Notes: generated by a model not told the origin, from the sequence alone. A DNA stretch of 61,792 bases from an uncultured Atopobiaceae bacterium (GCA_947581665.1 CANPVI010000001.1:1-61792), one strand, 5' to 3'. Positions 48,890 to 58,070 are shown, counted from the first letter of the stretch. Made by a program: numbers and translations.

Positions 48890-49189
48890 CTATCTCTCGG
48901 CTTCGGTTCGGACATACAGCATGATGCAGTCCACATATTTTTGTTCATATCGGTAAAGCGTCCGAGAGGTGCAATATCTCTCAATCGCCACTCCGTCTAT
49001 GGTCTTTCTGCGGTTCGGTCCTTCGCCAAATATGCTTTTTATGATCTCGGTATGGTTTGTCTGTTCGATTGCGTCATACACCGCAAAAAACTCTACCGCC
49101 TTTCGGTAGGCTGCTATGTAAATCGGATCCCGTTCATCAATTTGCCGTACTATCATTTTCGCTGTTCGGCTATAAGAGTAACTGCCCAT
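48890..49189 (-). CDS. Putative phage regulator (ArpU/RinA-like ending)
   Basis: A 99-residue protein starting MGSYSYSRTAKMIVRQIDER with DGVAIERYCTSRTLYRYEQK. The C-terminal SxRTLYRYxxK pattern is seen in small phage transcriptional regulators of the ArpU/RinA kind, where it is part of a helix-turn-helix. Assignment is tentative. It is transcribed leftward, just upstream of the TGTCGCA dyad. Confidence 0.5.
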   Translation of the reverse strand: MGSYSYSRTAKMIVRQIDERDPIYIAAYRKAVEFFAVYDAIEQTNHTEIIKSIFGEGPNRRKTIDGVAIERYCTSRTLYRYEQKYVDCIMLYVRTEAER

Positions 49190-49339
49190 AGATGTTATCG
49201 CATACTGCTATTTTTCTTTCATTATTTCCCTTTTACTCGCCCAATCGGGCGGCATTACTTGTCCCCATTTTTCGACAAAAAATGGCGAAATTCGACTTTC
49301 CGTCCTGATACACTTATCTCATACAAGGAGGTCGTTGCT

Positions 49340-49561
49340 ATGAGAAAACTTGATTCAGAACAGACGCTTATTCAGTTGGTTCATTTGCTTCTGGAATTCC
49401 TTGATGAGATAAATGACCCAATTGACACTTTCGAAAACTCGGACTTCGTTCTTGGCGAGAAAACTGCCTATGTCGAATGTCTGGAACTGATACAGGAACG
49501 GTGGTCCAAAGGTTCGGAGTACGGCATCCCTCAGAACATCGAAAAACTTTATCCCGTCTGA
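49340..49561 (+). CDS. Hypothetical small protein
   Basis: A 73-residue protein starting MRKLDSEQTLIQLVHLLLEF with LDEINDPIDTFENSDFVLGE and KTAYVECLELIQERW. CAAGGAGGTCGTTGCT precedes ATG and a clear terminator follows, making it a single-gene unit. The 150 bp before it contain two small dyads, CGCCC-AAT-CGGGCG and CCATTTTT-CGAC-AAAAAATGG. Function unknown. Confidence 0.7.
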   Translation: MRKLDSEQTLIQLVHLLLEFLDEINDPIDTFENSDFVLGEKTAYVECLELIQERWSKGSEYGIPQNIEKLYPV

Positions 49562-49584
49562 CCGTATTCTCCCCACAAAAGACA

Positions 49585-49620
49585 AGCACCCCAAAGCGTT
49601 TCGCTTTGAGGTGCTTTTTC
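49585..49620 (+). terminator. Intrinsic terminator
   Basis: AGCACC-CC-AAAGCG, TTT, CGCTTT-GA-GGTGCT then TTTTCTG on the plus strand. Confidence 0.8.
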
Positions 49621-49642
49621 TGTCCTTCTATTCCAGACGCTT

Positions 49643-49885
49643 TTATTCGTTCACATCGTCAAATATAGGATCATCGAAAAACTCTTTCATGGTCACTCCC
49701 ATTGTCGAAAGGATGTCGTACAATAGGTTCAAACTGACCTTTTCTTGCTTATGGTTGAACAGCTGTGAAAGCGTGGACTTGGCAATGCCGCCCTCTCGGT
49801 TCAGGCTGTACAGCGTTGCGCCCTTCTGCTGCATAAGCACACGCAATCGCGCTATAACGGCATCTACCAATTTCATGAGCCCCAC
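49643..49885 (-). CDS. Cro/CI-type HTH regulator
   Basis: An 80-residue protein of a single XRE domain: DAVIARLRVLMQQKGATLYS, LNREGGIAKSTLSQLFNHKQ, then LNLLYDILSTMGVTMKEFFD. AAAGGAGGGTGGGGCTC precedes the start. It is divergent from the SLOG gene across a short promoter region and may control it. Confidence 0.85.
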   Translation of the reverse strand: MGLMKLVDAVIARLRVLMQQKGATLYSLNREGGIAKSTLSQLFNHKQEKVSLNLLYDILSTMGVTMKEFFDDPIFDDVNE

Positions 49886-49965
49886 CCTCCTTTGGTTCTT
49901 TCTACTGAACCCTTTTATTATATTTTATGGTGCATAAAAAAGTGGTTCTACCCATAGAAATCCGT

Positions 49966-49994
49966 TTTACTTTCGGGAGGGTTTATGTTACAAT
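49966..49994 (+). promoter_or_regulatory. Promoter for the SLOG gene
   Basis: TTTACT (49966-49971), 17 bp, TACAAT (49989-49994) on the plus strand, about 25 bp before the GGAGGG site of the gene. Confidence 0.7.
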
Positions 49995-50018
49995 AAAGGG
50001 TATCCGTTGGAGGGTTTT

Positions 50019-50537
50019 ATGGGCAACATTTGCTGTGTCACTGGGCATCGGCCGAGTAGCTTCCCTTGGAATTTTTGGGATCCTGACAGTGTTCCTCGCC
50101 AAAAATATTTGCAAGTCATGGCATCTGCCATTGACCATGCTATCCGCGAAGACGGCGTTGACCGCTTCATCGCCGGGGGTGCAATCGGTGCTGATACCGA
50201 CTTTGCCGAAACCGTGCTACACTACAGAGACTGCATTCACGAACACATCCGCTTGGAAATCGCCGTCCCCTGCCCCAATCAAAACCTTAAATGGACCGAG
50301 CAAGACAAGGAACGGTATCAGCGGATCCTTGACTCCGCCGATTTGGTCACTACCGTTTCGGACCGCTACACTCGGTTTTGTATGCAAAAGCGAAACGAAT
50401 ACATGGTCGATAACTCCGACATCGTCTTCGCCTTTTGGAATAATACCATCGCCAAGGGCGGCACTTGGAACACCATTCAATATGCGAAGAAAAAGCAAAA
50501 GCGCATAGAATTATTTGTCCTCAACGATTATATTTGA
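50019..50537 (+). CDS. SLOG-family protein (DUF1273/YpsA-like)
   Basis: A 172-residue protein starting MGNICCVTGHRPSSFPWNFW, with the Rossmann-like TGHRP opening, DRFIAGGAIGADTDFAETVL and a late FWNNTIAKGGTWNTIQYAKK. This pattern is the DUF1273/YpsA branch of the SLOG superfamily, thought to bind nucleotide-derived ligands and sometimes tied to anti-phage signalling. The start follows TTGGAGGGTTTT. Ligand unknown. Confidence 0.88.
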   Translation: MGNICCVTGHRPSSFPWNFWDPDSVPRQKYLQVMASAIDHAIREDGVDRFIAGGAIGADTDFAETVLHYRDCIHEHIRLEIAVPCPNQNLKWTEQDKERYQRILDSADLVTTVSDRYTRFCMQKRNEYMVDNSDIVFAFWNNTIAKGGTWNTIQYAKKKQKRIELFVLNDYI

Positions 50538-50623
50538 CTGACCGCTTCCCTCTTTGCTCTGTGGTCTATCGGTTATTTCGCAAGGACAATTCTCATTTTA
50601 TTGCGCACCACTTGATTGGCATT

Positions 50624-50653
50624 GAGAGCAGCACGATCTGCTCTCTTTTTTTT
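50624..50653 (+). terminator. Intrinsic terminator between SLOG gene and recombinase 4
   Basis: GAGAGCAG, CACGAT, CTGCTCTC then TTTTTTTT on the plus strand. No clear promoter is seen between it and recombinase 4, so that gene may depend on readthrough. Confidence 0.85.
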
Positions 50654-50715
50654 GTCAATGGTTCTTTCGCCCCGACCGTTCTCGGTCACTTTATGGGCAA
50701 AAAGGAGGTGAACTT

Positions 50716-51843
50716 ATGGAAGAAAAAAGAACCGCTCTCGTATCCCGCAAGTCATCGAAGACAGGTATCGGTCAGCGGAATCGAGAGCAAATTCGCGAGG
50801 CTTATGCCACGGCAAATCCCAACCTTGAAGTCATACCCGTGAAGGAGACGGTTCAAGCTGCCGGGGTGCCTCGCAAGTTGCGTGTGTGTGGCTATTGCCG
50901 TGTCAGCACGGAAACCGAACAACAGCAGGGTAGCTTTGAGCTACAAGTCCAAGACCAAGAACGGGTGATAAAGGCTAACCCTGCGTGGGAGTTCGCTGGC
51001 ATCTATGCTGACGAGGGCATCTCTGCGACTGGTGTTGAAAAGCGCAAGGAATTCTTGCGGATGATTGACGACTGCAAGAACGGACAAATCGATCTCATTA
51101 TCACGAAGTCCGTTAGCCGTTTCGCTCGTAACCTTGTCGACTGCATTACTTATATCCGCTTGCTGAAAAATCTCTCCCCTCCTGTGGGCATTTACTTTCA
51201 GAACGACAATCTAAATACCCTCGACCAATCGTCCGAGATGATGATTGCCTTCATGTCCTGCATGGCGCAGGAAGAGTCCGCCAAGAAGTCCGAGGCGGTC
51301 AAGTATGGTGTGCGGAAGAAGTTTGCGGTCGGCATTCCTCGGTGTCCGCGTCTGCTCGGCTACGACAAAGACAAGGACGGGAACTACTTCATTGTGGATG
51401 ATGAGGCAAGGGTTGTCAAGTATATTTTCCATTACTACTTGGAGGGGTACTCCTCCATCGCCATTGCCGATTCGCTCACAAGGGCGGGTATCCCCACCAT
51501 CACAGGACAGAGTCCGATTTGGTGTCCGGGGGTGGTTTTAAGTATTCTCCGCAACGAGAAATATTGCGGCGACATCGCCATGCAGAAAACCTTTACCAAG
51601 GACTACCTCACACACAAAGCCGTCAAGAACACGGGACAGGTGCAAGCATACCTGTTGCACAACCACCATCCCCCTATCGTTTCAAAGACTGACTGGCAGC
51701 GTGTCCAAGAGCTGCTCGAAAGTTGGCGGACGAGAGCAAGGCGCAAAACTCGGAAACAGCGGAAGGTCTTTTTGGTCAAGAAAGGTCGGTTCGCCGGGTA
51801 TCTCATCATTGACCCCTCTTGGACAGAAAATTATTTTGAATAA
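50716..51843 (+). CDS. Serine recombinase 4, short form
   Basis: A 375-residue serine recombinase. The resolvase domain is VCGYCRVSTETEQQQGSFEL with nucleophile Ser64, then DEGISATGVEKRKEF and IITKSVSRFARN. The recombinase domain includes LEGYSSIAIADSLTRAGIPT. The zinc ribbon and coiled coil of the three left-end recombinases are missing; it ends KKGRFAGYLIIDPSWTENYF. It lies 45 kb from the other recombinases and in the opposite orientation, with a small conserved-looking gene behind it. It could invert or excise a local segment, help directionality, or be a relic. Confidence 0.88.
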   Translation: MEEKRTALVSRKSSKTGIGQRNREQIREAYATANPNLEVIPVKETVQAAGVPRKLRVCGYCRVSTETEQQQGSFELQVQDQERVIKANPAWEFAGIYADEGISATGVEKRKEFLRMIDDCKNGQIDLIITKSVSRFARNLVDCITYIRLLKNLSPPVGIYFQNDNLNTLDQSSEMMIAFMSCMAQEESAKKSEAVKYGVRKKFAVGIPRCPRLLGYDKDKDGNYFIVDDEARVVKYIFHYYLEGYSSIAIADSLTRAGIPTITGQSPIWCPGVVLSILRNEKYCGDIAMQKTFTKDYLTHKAVKNTGQVQAYLLHNHHPPIVSKTDWQRVQELLESWRTRARRKTRKQRKVFLVKKGRFAGYLIIDPSWTENYFE

Positions 51844-51858
51844 GGAGAATTTAACACT

Positions 51859-52290
51859 ATGGCACTCAAAAATTTCCAAGTCATCGAACTCATTTCGAGC
51901 AAGACCAAGGCGGCGATGACCGTCTATTTCGACAGGTTGAAGTTTAACACTCACACGGCTCCCGATCTCGACTACACTCTCTATGTGCAGTTGCTGATGG
52001 ACACCAACGGCAAGAATTTCGCCATCCAAGCCTGCGACAAGGATTCGGTCAATGCCGTTCCCTTCTCGCGTCCCAAGGATTCCAAGCCCTATCCCATCGT
52101 TGTCCGCACCCCGCAAGCCCTCAAGCAGATTCGCACTGCTATGGGATGGGACGATCCGCAAAAATACTATGTCGTGCCGGGACAGAAATTCTATGACGAA
52201 CGGGCAATCGTCTTCAACCTGAACGATGCCGAGGAATATCATGTCACCAAGCGCAAGGGACGGGATTCCGATGGCGAGTCCGAAGACTGA
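51859..52290 (+). CDS. Hypothetical protein linked to recombinase 4
   Basis: A 143-residue protein starting MALKNFQVIELISSKTKAAM with LDYTLYVQLLMDTNGKNFAI and QALKQIRTAMGWDDPQKYYV, ending in a charged tail KRKGRDSDGESED. No family recognised. AAGGAGAATTTAACACT precedes ATG, 15 bp after the recombinase stop, so they are co-transcribed. A helper or DNA-binding role is possible but unsupported. Confidence 0.65.
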   Translation: MALKNFQVIELISSKTKAAMTVYFDRLKFNTHTAPDLDYTLYVQLLMDTNGKNFAIQACDKDSVNAVPFSRPKDSKPYPIVVRTPQALKQIRTAMGWDDPQKYYVVPGQKFYDERAIVFNLNDAEEYHVTKRKGRDSDGESED

Positions 52291-52396
52291 GCGCACCAAA
52301 ATGCGGTGACGTGTCCCGCCACCGCTAACCCAACAGGGAGTCGAAGCAATTCGGCTCTCTTATTCATAATGGCTCCGTTGCTCGGTAAAGAGAAAA

Positions 52397-52413
52397 GCGA
52401 CCTTGTCGGTCGC
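52397..52413 (-). terminator. Terminator of the defence operon
   Basis: GCGACC, GACAA, GGTCGC then TTTTCTC on the minus strand, just past the last gene of the operon. A weaker rightward hairpin (GAGTCGAA-GCAA-TTCGGCTC) lies at 52331-52351 after the preceding rightward gene. Confidence 0.75.
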
Positions 52414-52418
52414 TCATC

Positions 52419-52991
52419 TTATGCGTTGATTATTACGATTTTGACATCGACAAGCCCCAAGGTTTTTCGTAAATTCTCCCTCTCGCTGTCCGTCAATAGC
52501 CTACCCGTATTTGACAAAAATAGATACATCTTAACTTGCATCGTTTCTTGTTCGGTGTCAATCAAGGCTCTTTTTTCTAACACTTTCCTCAATGCTGATT
52601 CCCATTTTAACACCGTTCCCTTTGCGGCAAATATAATCACCCCATCTGTTTCCGTAATGAAGGTTACGACTTGGTTCTTATCCGTTTGCAAGAGCAATGG
52701 TCCCTCTCGTCTTTCGAGCTCATATTGAACCTTTTCTGTAGAAAGCAATTCACCATTTTTCTTTTTTGCATACTTCCCTATAATGCAGTCTTTAATGTAT
52801 GTGCGAACCTTGTCCTTTCTCATATATTGAGCAAGGACTCCGCCTATTTGCGGATCTGCCGCCATCTCATCAAGCATTACTGTGCTATTAAAAAGGCCTT
52901 GGGAAAAGTATCCCTCCTCTTCCAATTGCTCCCTAATTCTGCTAACCAACTGCGCCTTAACTGCAGGGGGTATAACCACACGATTGCCCAT
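52419..52991 (-). CDS. Fourth gene of the GHKL-helicase defence operon
   Basis: A 190-residue protein starting MGNRVVIPPAVKAQLVSRIR with SQGLFNSTVMLDEMAADPQI and KDKVRTYIKDCIIGKYAKKK. No family recognised. The start overlaps the helicase stop as TAATG, so it is translated with the helicase and probably belongs to the system. The N-terminal helical half and beta-rich C-terminal half suggest two domains. Confidence 0.65.
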   Translation of the reverse strand: MGNRVVIPPAVKAQLVSRIREQLEEEGYFSQGLFNSTVMLDEMAADPQIGGVLAQYMRKDKVRTYIKDCIIGKYAKKKNGELLSTEKVQYELERREGPLLLQTDKNQVVTFITETDGVIIFAAKGTVLKWESALRKVLEKRALIDTEQETMQVKMYLFLSNTGRLLTDSERENLRKTLGLVDVKIVIINA

Positions 52992-54649
52992 TAAAAATCC
53001 TCCGGGAACGATAATTTTTCGTTTTCATCGCAGTTCGCCACATCAGCGATGTCTGCCAACCATTCCATCATAAAGCTGCCTACTTTTTGGTCACTAAACG
53101 AAACAAGTCCGTTGCGAATATACATTGTTTCTGAGTCCAAGCACTTCTCCCTTGCCTCTTTATCCATTTGGATGACCTCTGCAATTCGTCTTATATCGGA
53201 TACAAAGTCGAGGACGATCACGCTCTTTTTTGTAGGACTTATTCTCAATCCGCGGCCTAACTGTTGTACAAAAATTCTTCTTGAATGTGTCGCCCGAAGA
53301 AAAACCAAAATGTTCACATCGGGGACATCTATCCCTTCATTTAAGACGTCGACTGCAGTAACGGCTTGGATTTTCCCTGCTGAAAAATCCATAAGGTTTT
53401 TTCTGCGGGTAAATTTATCCATTCCCGACAAGGAAGCACACGGGATGCCTGATACGGTCAAGAGTTTGGCAAACTTCTCCCCATGTTCAATGGATGGCGT
53501 AAAAATAATAATGCGTGGATTCGCTACTTCCTTGCAGGTCTGATGGATTTGAGAAATTATTGCCTCATCTCGCTGCGGAAGGAAAAGTCGCTTATTGAGG
53601 TCGCGTATACTATGCTTTTTGCTCGATGTTTCGTGAACGAAGTTCCAGTCTATATTGTCACAAAAAAGTCGATAGTCGATATCCGCAAGGTACTTGTCGC
53701 GCATTCCATCGACCAAGGAAACGGTGGCAATAGGCTCACCGAATATATCGCTCATCGACTTACCATCTCCCCGCCATGGGGTTGCAGTCATGCCAATTAA
53801 AAAATTCGGACTTAACGCCGAAAGGCACGATGCAAAACCATTAGCCAATGCGTGATGAGCTTCATCCACAATTACGACATCAAAGTCTTTTTCCTCTATG
53901 CCATTCAAGTAATTTGTGAATGTTTGATACAGCCCAAAATTGATGCCATCATAAATTAGCGGGGGATGTCCGCCAAAAAATGTCCGCGTTGGCACGTCTT
54001 TTGATATTTCCTTCCAAAAACTTTGCTCCAACTGCAATGCCAAATCTTGCGCATGGCATAAAACCAAGAACTTTCTGTTGCCCATTGACCATAGATAATT
54101 CGTCATACGGGCTGCTATCACCGTCTTCCCCAACCCTGTAGCAACAATATATAATGCCCGTTTGCCATGGTTCTCGTAAATGCTTTTGGCTTTGTTAACT
54201 ATATCTTCTTGATACGGACGCAACGGCCTCAATGCCTTAAATTCTGGCAACTGCGCAAGAAAATCCAACAAAAATCTGCCATTCCAGAGCTTCAATTCAA
54301 ATCCTTGCGCCTGCAACTCTCTTTGTCTTTTCCGTGCGCTTTCGGTGAAATCCACATTTGTGGCCACTACCGCTACACTCGCTCCGTAAACAGACATGGC
54401 AGTCATAACTTCCCTAACCGCTGTTGCGCCAACCATTTCGCCCATTGTCTTGGCTTTTACTTGGACCACCCATGTTTGTTTTCGCCCATTGAGTTTGCGC
54501 ACTCCTATGATGTCGGCTCCCATGTCACCCGTCTCACCAACGACTTCGACATTATCCCATCCAGCCAATATCATAAGCCGAGCGACCGCTCTTTCAAGCG
54601 CACGCCAATCGGTCCCTTTCATTATATTGTCAGTTAAAAAATATGCCAT
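52991..54649 (-). CDS. Mrr-type nuclease fused to SF2 helicase
   Basis: A 552-residue protein. Residues 10-115 are an Mrr-like endonuclease domain: RALERAVARLMILAGWDNVE, GETGDMGADIIGV and WVVQVKAKT give the Asp and Gln-x-Lys of the variant PD-(D/E)xK site. Residues 140-500 are a superfamily 2 helicase: LYIVATGLGKTVIAARMTNY, VIVDEAHHALANGF, LIGMTATPWRGDG and VQQLGRGLRIS. It would translocate on and cut DNA. Stop-start overlaps with both neighbours (TAATG) mark it as the effector of a four-gene operon. Confidence 0.9.
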   Translation of the reverse strand: MAYFLTDNIMKGTDWRALERAVARLMILAGWDNVEVVGETGDMGADIIGVRKLNGRKQTWVVQVKAKTMGEMVGATAVREVMTAMSVYGASVAVVATNVDFTESARKRQRELQAQGFELKLWNGRFLLDFLAQLPEFKALRPLRPYQEDIVNKAKSIYENHGKRALYIVATGLGKTVIAARMTNYLWSMGNRKFLVLCHAQDLALQLEQSFWKEISKDVPTRTFFGGHPPLIYDGINFGLYQTFTNYLNGIEEKDFDVVIVDEAHHALANGFASCLSALSPNFLIGMTATPWRGDGKSMSDIFGEPIATVSLVDGMRDKYLADIDYRLFCDNIDWNFVHETSSKKHSIRDLNKRLFLPQRDEAIISQIHQTCKEVANPRIIIFTPSIEHGEKFAKLLTVSGIPCASLSGMDKFTRRKNLMDFSAGKIQAVTAVDVLNEGIDVPDVNILVFLRATHSRRIFVQQLGRGLRISPTKKSVIVLDFVSDIRRIAEVIQMDKEAREKCLDSETMYIRNGLVSFSDQKVGSFMMEWLADIADVANCDENEKLSFPEDF

Positions 54650-56991
54650 TATATCAACTCCCCTTTAAGGGTTGCAATGCTCCAAGCGCATTTCGTCATT
54701 TCATTTTTTGATAATCGCGCACTTTTTTCGCCTTGAACCAAAAGTGCATCTTTAAGCATTGATATGATCCTTTCTTTAGATTCGGCCTTGATGCGCTCCA
54801 TCGAATCTGCATTGCCCGTATTCGGCAAGGTGTTGTACTTCGCTCTGAACACTTTGCCATCAAACACATCGTCGGGGAACCTATCAACAAGCCTGATTAG
54901 TGTATTCAAGGGGACATATTGAATAATTCCGATAGATTCTGCCGTCCCTTCGTTATATGCCGTCAACAAATCTGGCTCCGTCAATAAAGCCGTTATTGTC
55001 GCCTCTTCTTCCCCTACGGATTCTTTGAGACAAGCAATAACTTCCTCATATTTATGCGCAAGAGCTGCCCCAAGACGTTCTTTGAATTCATCAAAAAACA
55101 TGGTCGCTTGCTCATTCAGCGAACTCTTATCGACTCTCATGTCTTTTAACTCTGATACGGTCAGTGCGCTATAGATGGATACAATATCCCCCACGCTATC
55201 CCGTGCTGCGAACTTGTTGGCGAGATATATCATCAGCAGGCTTTCGGGGTTGCACGACGGGAACTGAGCCAAAAGTTCATGTCGAGGATCGTAGAAGAAA
55301 TCGCATTCTATGCCATCGGAGAAAAACGCCGCTGGCACACGCTTCCCATTGTACCGAATAATCTCCGTTTTCATCTTATGAGCTCTAACATTCAATGGGT
55401 AGGGGTTGTATGCATATTGACGGGAGAGGAGAGCATTTTCCTCAGACCCTCTCAACAACTCATCACAAGTTGAAGAAGCCGTTTGTGACGGAACGGCTTT
55501 GTGGTGTTCTTCTTCGGGTGCAGCTTGAGGCTCTACATCTGCGCCCTCTTCGCCAAAGTAAGAACTCACATCATCAGAGGGAGCGTCGCCGACATCAACA
55601 TCGCCTGCATCTCCTGCGCCGAATGTCCCTATCTCTCGGTCTGCCTCCCTTACTGCTTGATACCATTTTTCATCGGAAATATAGTCGGCATCACCCTTAT
55701 AGAACCTGTCGGCAAACGCTTTTGCCACATCCTTAGGCAATACCAAATTCTTACTCCCTTTGTCTGGACGGCGATATGCTGTCGCAAGGATACCAACGGG
55801 GGATTCATTTTTATCCGCATAGCCGTATGCTTTTCTTGCTGTCGGGAGAATAGGACCTTGTCCGCGAATCGCCTCCATGGTCTGTATCCATGACAAATCC
55901 GTTCTTACGAAATCATTTTTTTGATATGTCGGCAAAAGGTAGTCGACCTCTACGACGCCCACTATTCTACCGCCAACCGTTGAACCCAATTCCACAGGAT
56001 ACTGAATGGTCGAGCTTCCCGTTGCACCATCTTCAAAATAAAATGCATCCTTGTTCGCAATCAGAATTTTCCGTCCATTTCGCACGAAATCTATGCCATA
56101 ATCATTTGTCGAAAAATAGCGTTGTATCCCAACCCATCCTTTGAGACGCTTTTGTCTTTTTACTATATTGGGCGGCAACGGCTCACCCCTTGACACGGCG
56201 ATTTCTATCTCATCCTCTTGCTCAGGCGAAAGATACCTGTTCCGCTCCATATCAAAATAGGTTTCGCCTAAAACCCTATCAATTTTTTGAACGGCATAAA
56301 CCCTTTGTCCATCCCTTATGACATACCGCTCAGGGGACCATACGCAATATTTTTTGGGTACGAGCCTTCTGCCCTGCACATAAATTTCGATATTGTGTTT
56401 CTCAAGCAGAAGTGAATATACATTTTCGAGCTGCCTGCGAATAGCAGCCGTCTTTGTCGAAATATCGTTATAAATACCGTTGTTGAGTTTTGAGATGATT
56501 ATTTTGGTCCCGTGTTCGGAAATGTCGTCTTTTTCCTTATAAACCACGGGAGTCTTAAATGATTTTTGCGATATCAATTGACTGAAATCTATCTCGACTC
56601 CTACCCATTTATCATCCCCTGCTCTGGTAGTAAATATTGTAGATTTATCTCCCAAGCGGGCTGTCGCAATATTATAGCCCATCCCAAAAAGACCCAAATT
56701 ATTGATTGGATCGTTGCCAGAATACCCTGCTTTGACAGCATTCGTCATTTGTTCAAGTGTCATCCCGCAGGCATTATCTATTATTTCAATGGTTCTCTCT
56801 TTGAGCCCCACTCGTTCGGGCGACCAAATAATTTGGATCCTACGATCATCCCTGTCTGCATCATTTGCAAGGAACGCATCCACGGAATTATCAATGAGTT
56901 CAGCAAAGCATTGCCACGGCGAGAAGGGGATCTCTCCCAACATCCTTAACGTTCTGGGGGTAGGTGTAATATCTACAAACGAATCAGCCAT
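54649..56991 (-). CDS. MORC/MutL-like GHKL ATPase
   Basis: A 780-residue protein with an N-terminal GHKL ATPase (residues about 15-250): FAELIDNSVDAFL (N box), IEIIDNACGMTLEQM (G1) and NLGLFGMGYNIATARLGDKS (G2). A transducer-like beta region follows with RYFSTNDYGIDFVRNGRKIL. Residues about 460-520 are an acidic linker (GDAGDVDVGDAPSDDVSSYF), then a helical C-terminal domain. Genes of this kind beside restriction helicases and methyltransferases were described as bacterial relatives of eukaryotic MORC (Iyer, Abhiman and Aravind, 2008). It probably acts as an ATP-driven DNA clamp. Confidence 0.88.
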   Translation of the reverse strand: MADSFVDITPTPRTLRMLGEIPFSPWQCFAELIDNSVDAFLANDADRDDRRIQIIWSPERVGLKERTIEIIDNACGMTLEQMTNAVKAGYSGNDPINNLGLFGMGYNIATARLGDKSTIFTTRAGDDKWVGVEIDFSQLISQKSFKTPVVYKEKDDISEHGTKIIISKLNNGIYNDISTKTAAIRRQLENVYSLLLEKHNIEIYVQGRRLVPKKYCVWSPERYVIRDGQRVYAVQKIDRVLGETYFDMERNRYLSPEQEDEIEIAVSRGEPLPPNIVKRQKRLKGWVGIQRYFSTNDYGIDFVRNGRKILIANKDAFYFEDGATGSSTIQYPVELGSTVGGRIVGVVEVDYLLPTYQKNDFVRTDLSWIQTMEAIRGQGPILPTARKAYGYADKNESPVGILATAYRRPDKGSKNLVLPKDVAKAFADRFYKGDADYISDEKWYQAVREADREIGTFGAGDAGDVDVGDAPSDDVSSYFGEEGADVEPQAAPEEEHHKAVPSQTASSTCDELLRGSEENALLSRQYAYNPYPLNVRAHKMKTEIIRYNGKRVPAAFFSDGIECDFFYDPRHELLAQFPSCNPESLLMIYLANKFAARDSVGDIVSIYSALTVSELKDMRVDKSSLNEQATMFFDEFKERLGAALAHKYEEVIACLKESVGEEEATITALLTEPDLLTAYNEGTAESIGIIQYVPLNTLIRLVDRFPDDVFDGKVFRAKYNTLPNTGNADSMERIKAESKERIISMLKDALLVQGEKSARLSKNEMTKCAWSIATLKGELI

Positions 56992-57009
56992 ATTGATATC
57001 TCCTTTCGG

Positions 57010-57966
57010 TTATGCCTTAAAATATTCTTCGATTGAACAGCCCACTTTATATGCCAATAGCGGAGGGACCGCATTCCCAATCTGTCGCATATTTCGCGTT
57101 AAGCTATGGCGAAAAACGAATGTGTCTGGAAATGTTTGAATCCTTGCGCACTCTCTTACGGTCAGTCGGCGTGGCAACTCATAATGAAACTGTATATGAG
57201 AGCGCGAATTGGCTCTGACAGTATAGGCGGGCTCATCTCGCTTACTCACCTCATCGCCTTGGACACCGATGCCGGGGGTTTTGTTTGCCTTGAAATATTG
57301 GCTCTGATTCGGTATGCTTTCATCGGTCACATCGATCAAGTCGCCAATTGCCCATTCGATTGATTTGACATCCTCGCTTTCTGCAGGGCGAACGGGAAAA
57401 CCTTTTTTCTCAAATATGTCATCCCTAACGCCAATTATAATAATCCTCATTCGCATTTGTGGAACACCGAACTTTTTACAAGGCATTTGCCATATCGTAA
57501 AATGATATCCTTCGGCCTCAAAGTCGGACAGGATTTGTTTAAGGACTTCACCCTTCTTCATGTTCAATAAATTATATACATTTTCACCAATAACCATTTT
57601 AGGTTTGTGAAATTGCATATACCGCTTCATCGCCAGATAAAGTCTTCCGCGTTCTGAATTCAGTCCCAAAAGTGGACCGCATAACGAGAAGTCTTGGCAA
57701 GGAAAACCGCCTGCTAAGATATCCGCATACGGCATCTTGGAAACATCTGCGATGCCTAAATCCTTTTGTTCCGCCACCTTATGTATGTTGTCATTATATG
57801 TCTGCACACACAGCGGATCAAAATCATAGGCGGCAATGACATTAAAAGGCAACTTACTGTAGGTTTCGCCCTTATATTCAAATCCGCCTTGGAAGCCGAG
57901 GTCGAATCCACCGCACCCGCAGAAAAATGAAATTACAGAATATTCGGTCTGTTTCTTTTGAGCCAT
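57010..57966 (-). CDS. C5 cytosine DNA methyltransferase of the defence operon
   Basis: A 318-residue m5C methyltransferase with all usual motifs: SFFCGCGGFDLGFQGGFEYK (I), GGFPCQDFSLCGPLLGLN (IV, catalytic Cys), VIGENVYNLLN (VI), PQMRMRIIIIGVR (VIII), LTVRECARIQTFP (IX) and IGNAVPPLLAYKV (X). It is compact, with a small target-recognition region. It heads the operon with the GHKL ATPase and the Mrr-helicase and would protect self DNA. Its promoter is at 58042-58070. Confidence 0.95.
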   Translation of the reverse strand: MAQKKQTEYSVISFFCGCGGFDLGFQGGFEYKGETYSKLPFNVIAAYDFDPLCVQTYNDNIHKVAEQKDLGIADVSKMPYADILAGGFPCQDFSLCGPLLGLNSERGRLYLAMKRYMQFHKPKMVIGENVYNLLNMKKGEVLKQILSDFEAEGYHFTIWQMPCKKFGVPQMRMRIIIIGVRDDIFEKKGFPVRPAESEDVKSIEWAIGDLIDVTDESIPNQSQYFKANKTPGIGVQGDEVSKRDEPAYTVRANSRSHIQFHYELPRRLTVRECARIQTFPDTFVFRHSLTRNMRQIGNAVPPLLAYKVGCSIEEYFKA

Positions 57967-58041
57967 GTTTACCTCATTTAATTCGGTAGTATCATAATTG
58001 CGATGAATACTCCCTTGATTATGCTGAAAGCATACGAGTTT

Positions 58042-58070
58042 ATTTTACCATAAAAACGCCGAAATAGCAA
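58042..58070 (-). promoter_or_regulatory. Promoter of the methyltransferase-GHKL-helicase operon
   Basis: TTGCTA (58065-58070), 17 bp, TAAAAT (58042-58047) on the minus strand, about 75 bp before the methyltransferase start. No TGTCGCA dyad is present here. Confidence 0.65.
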
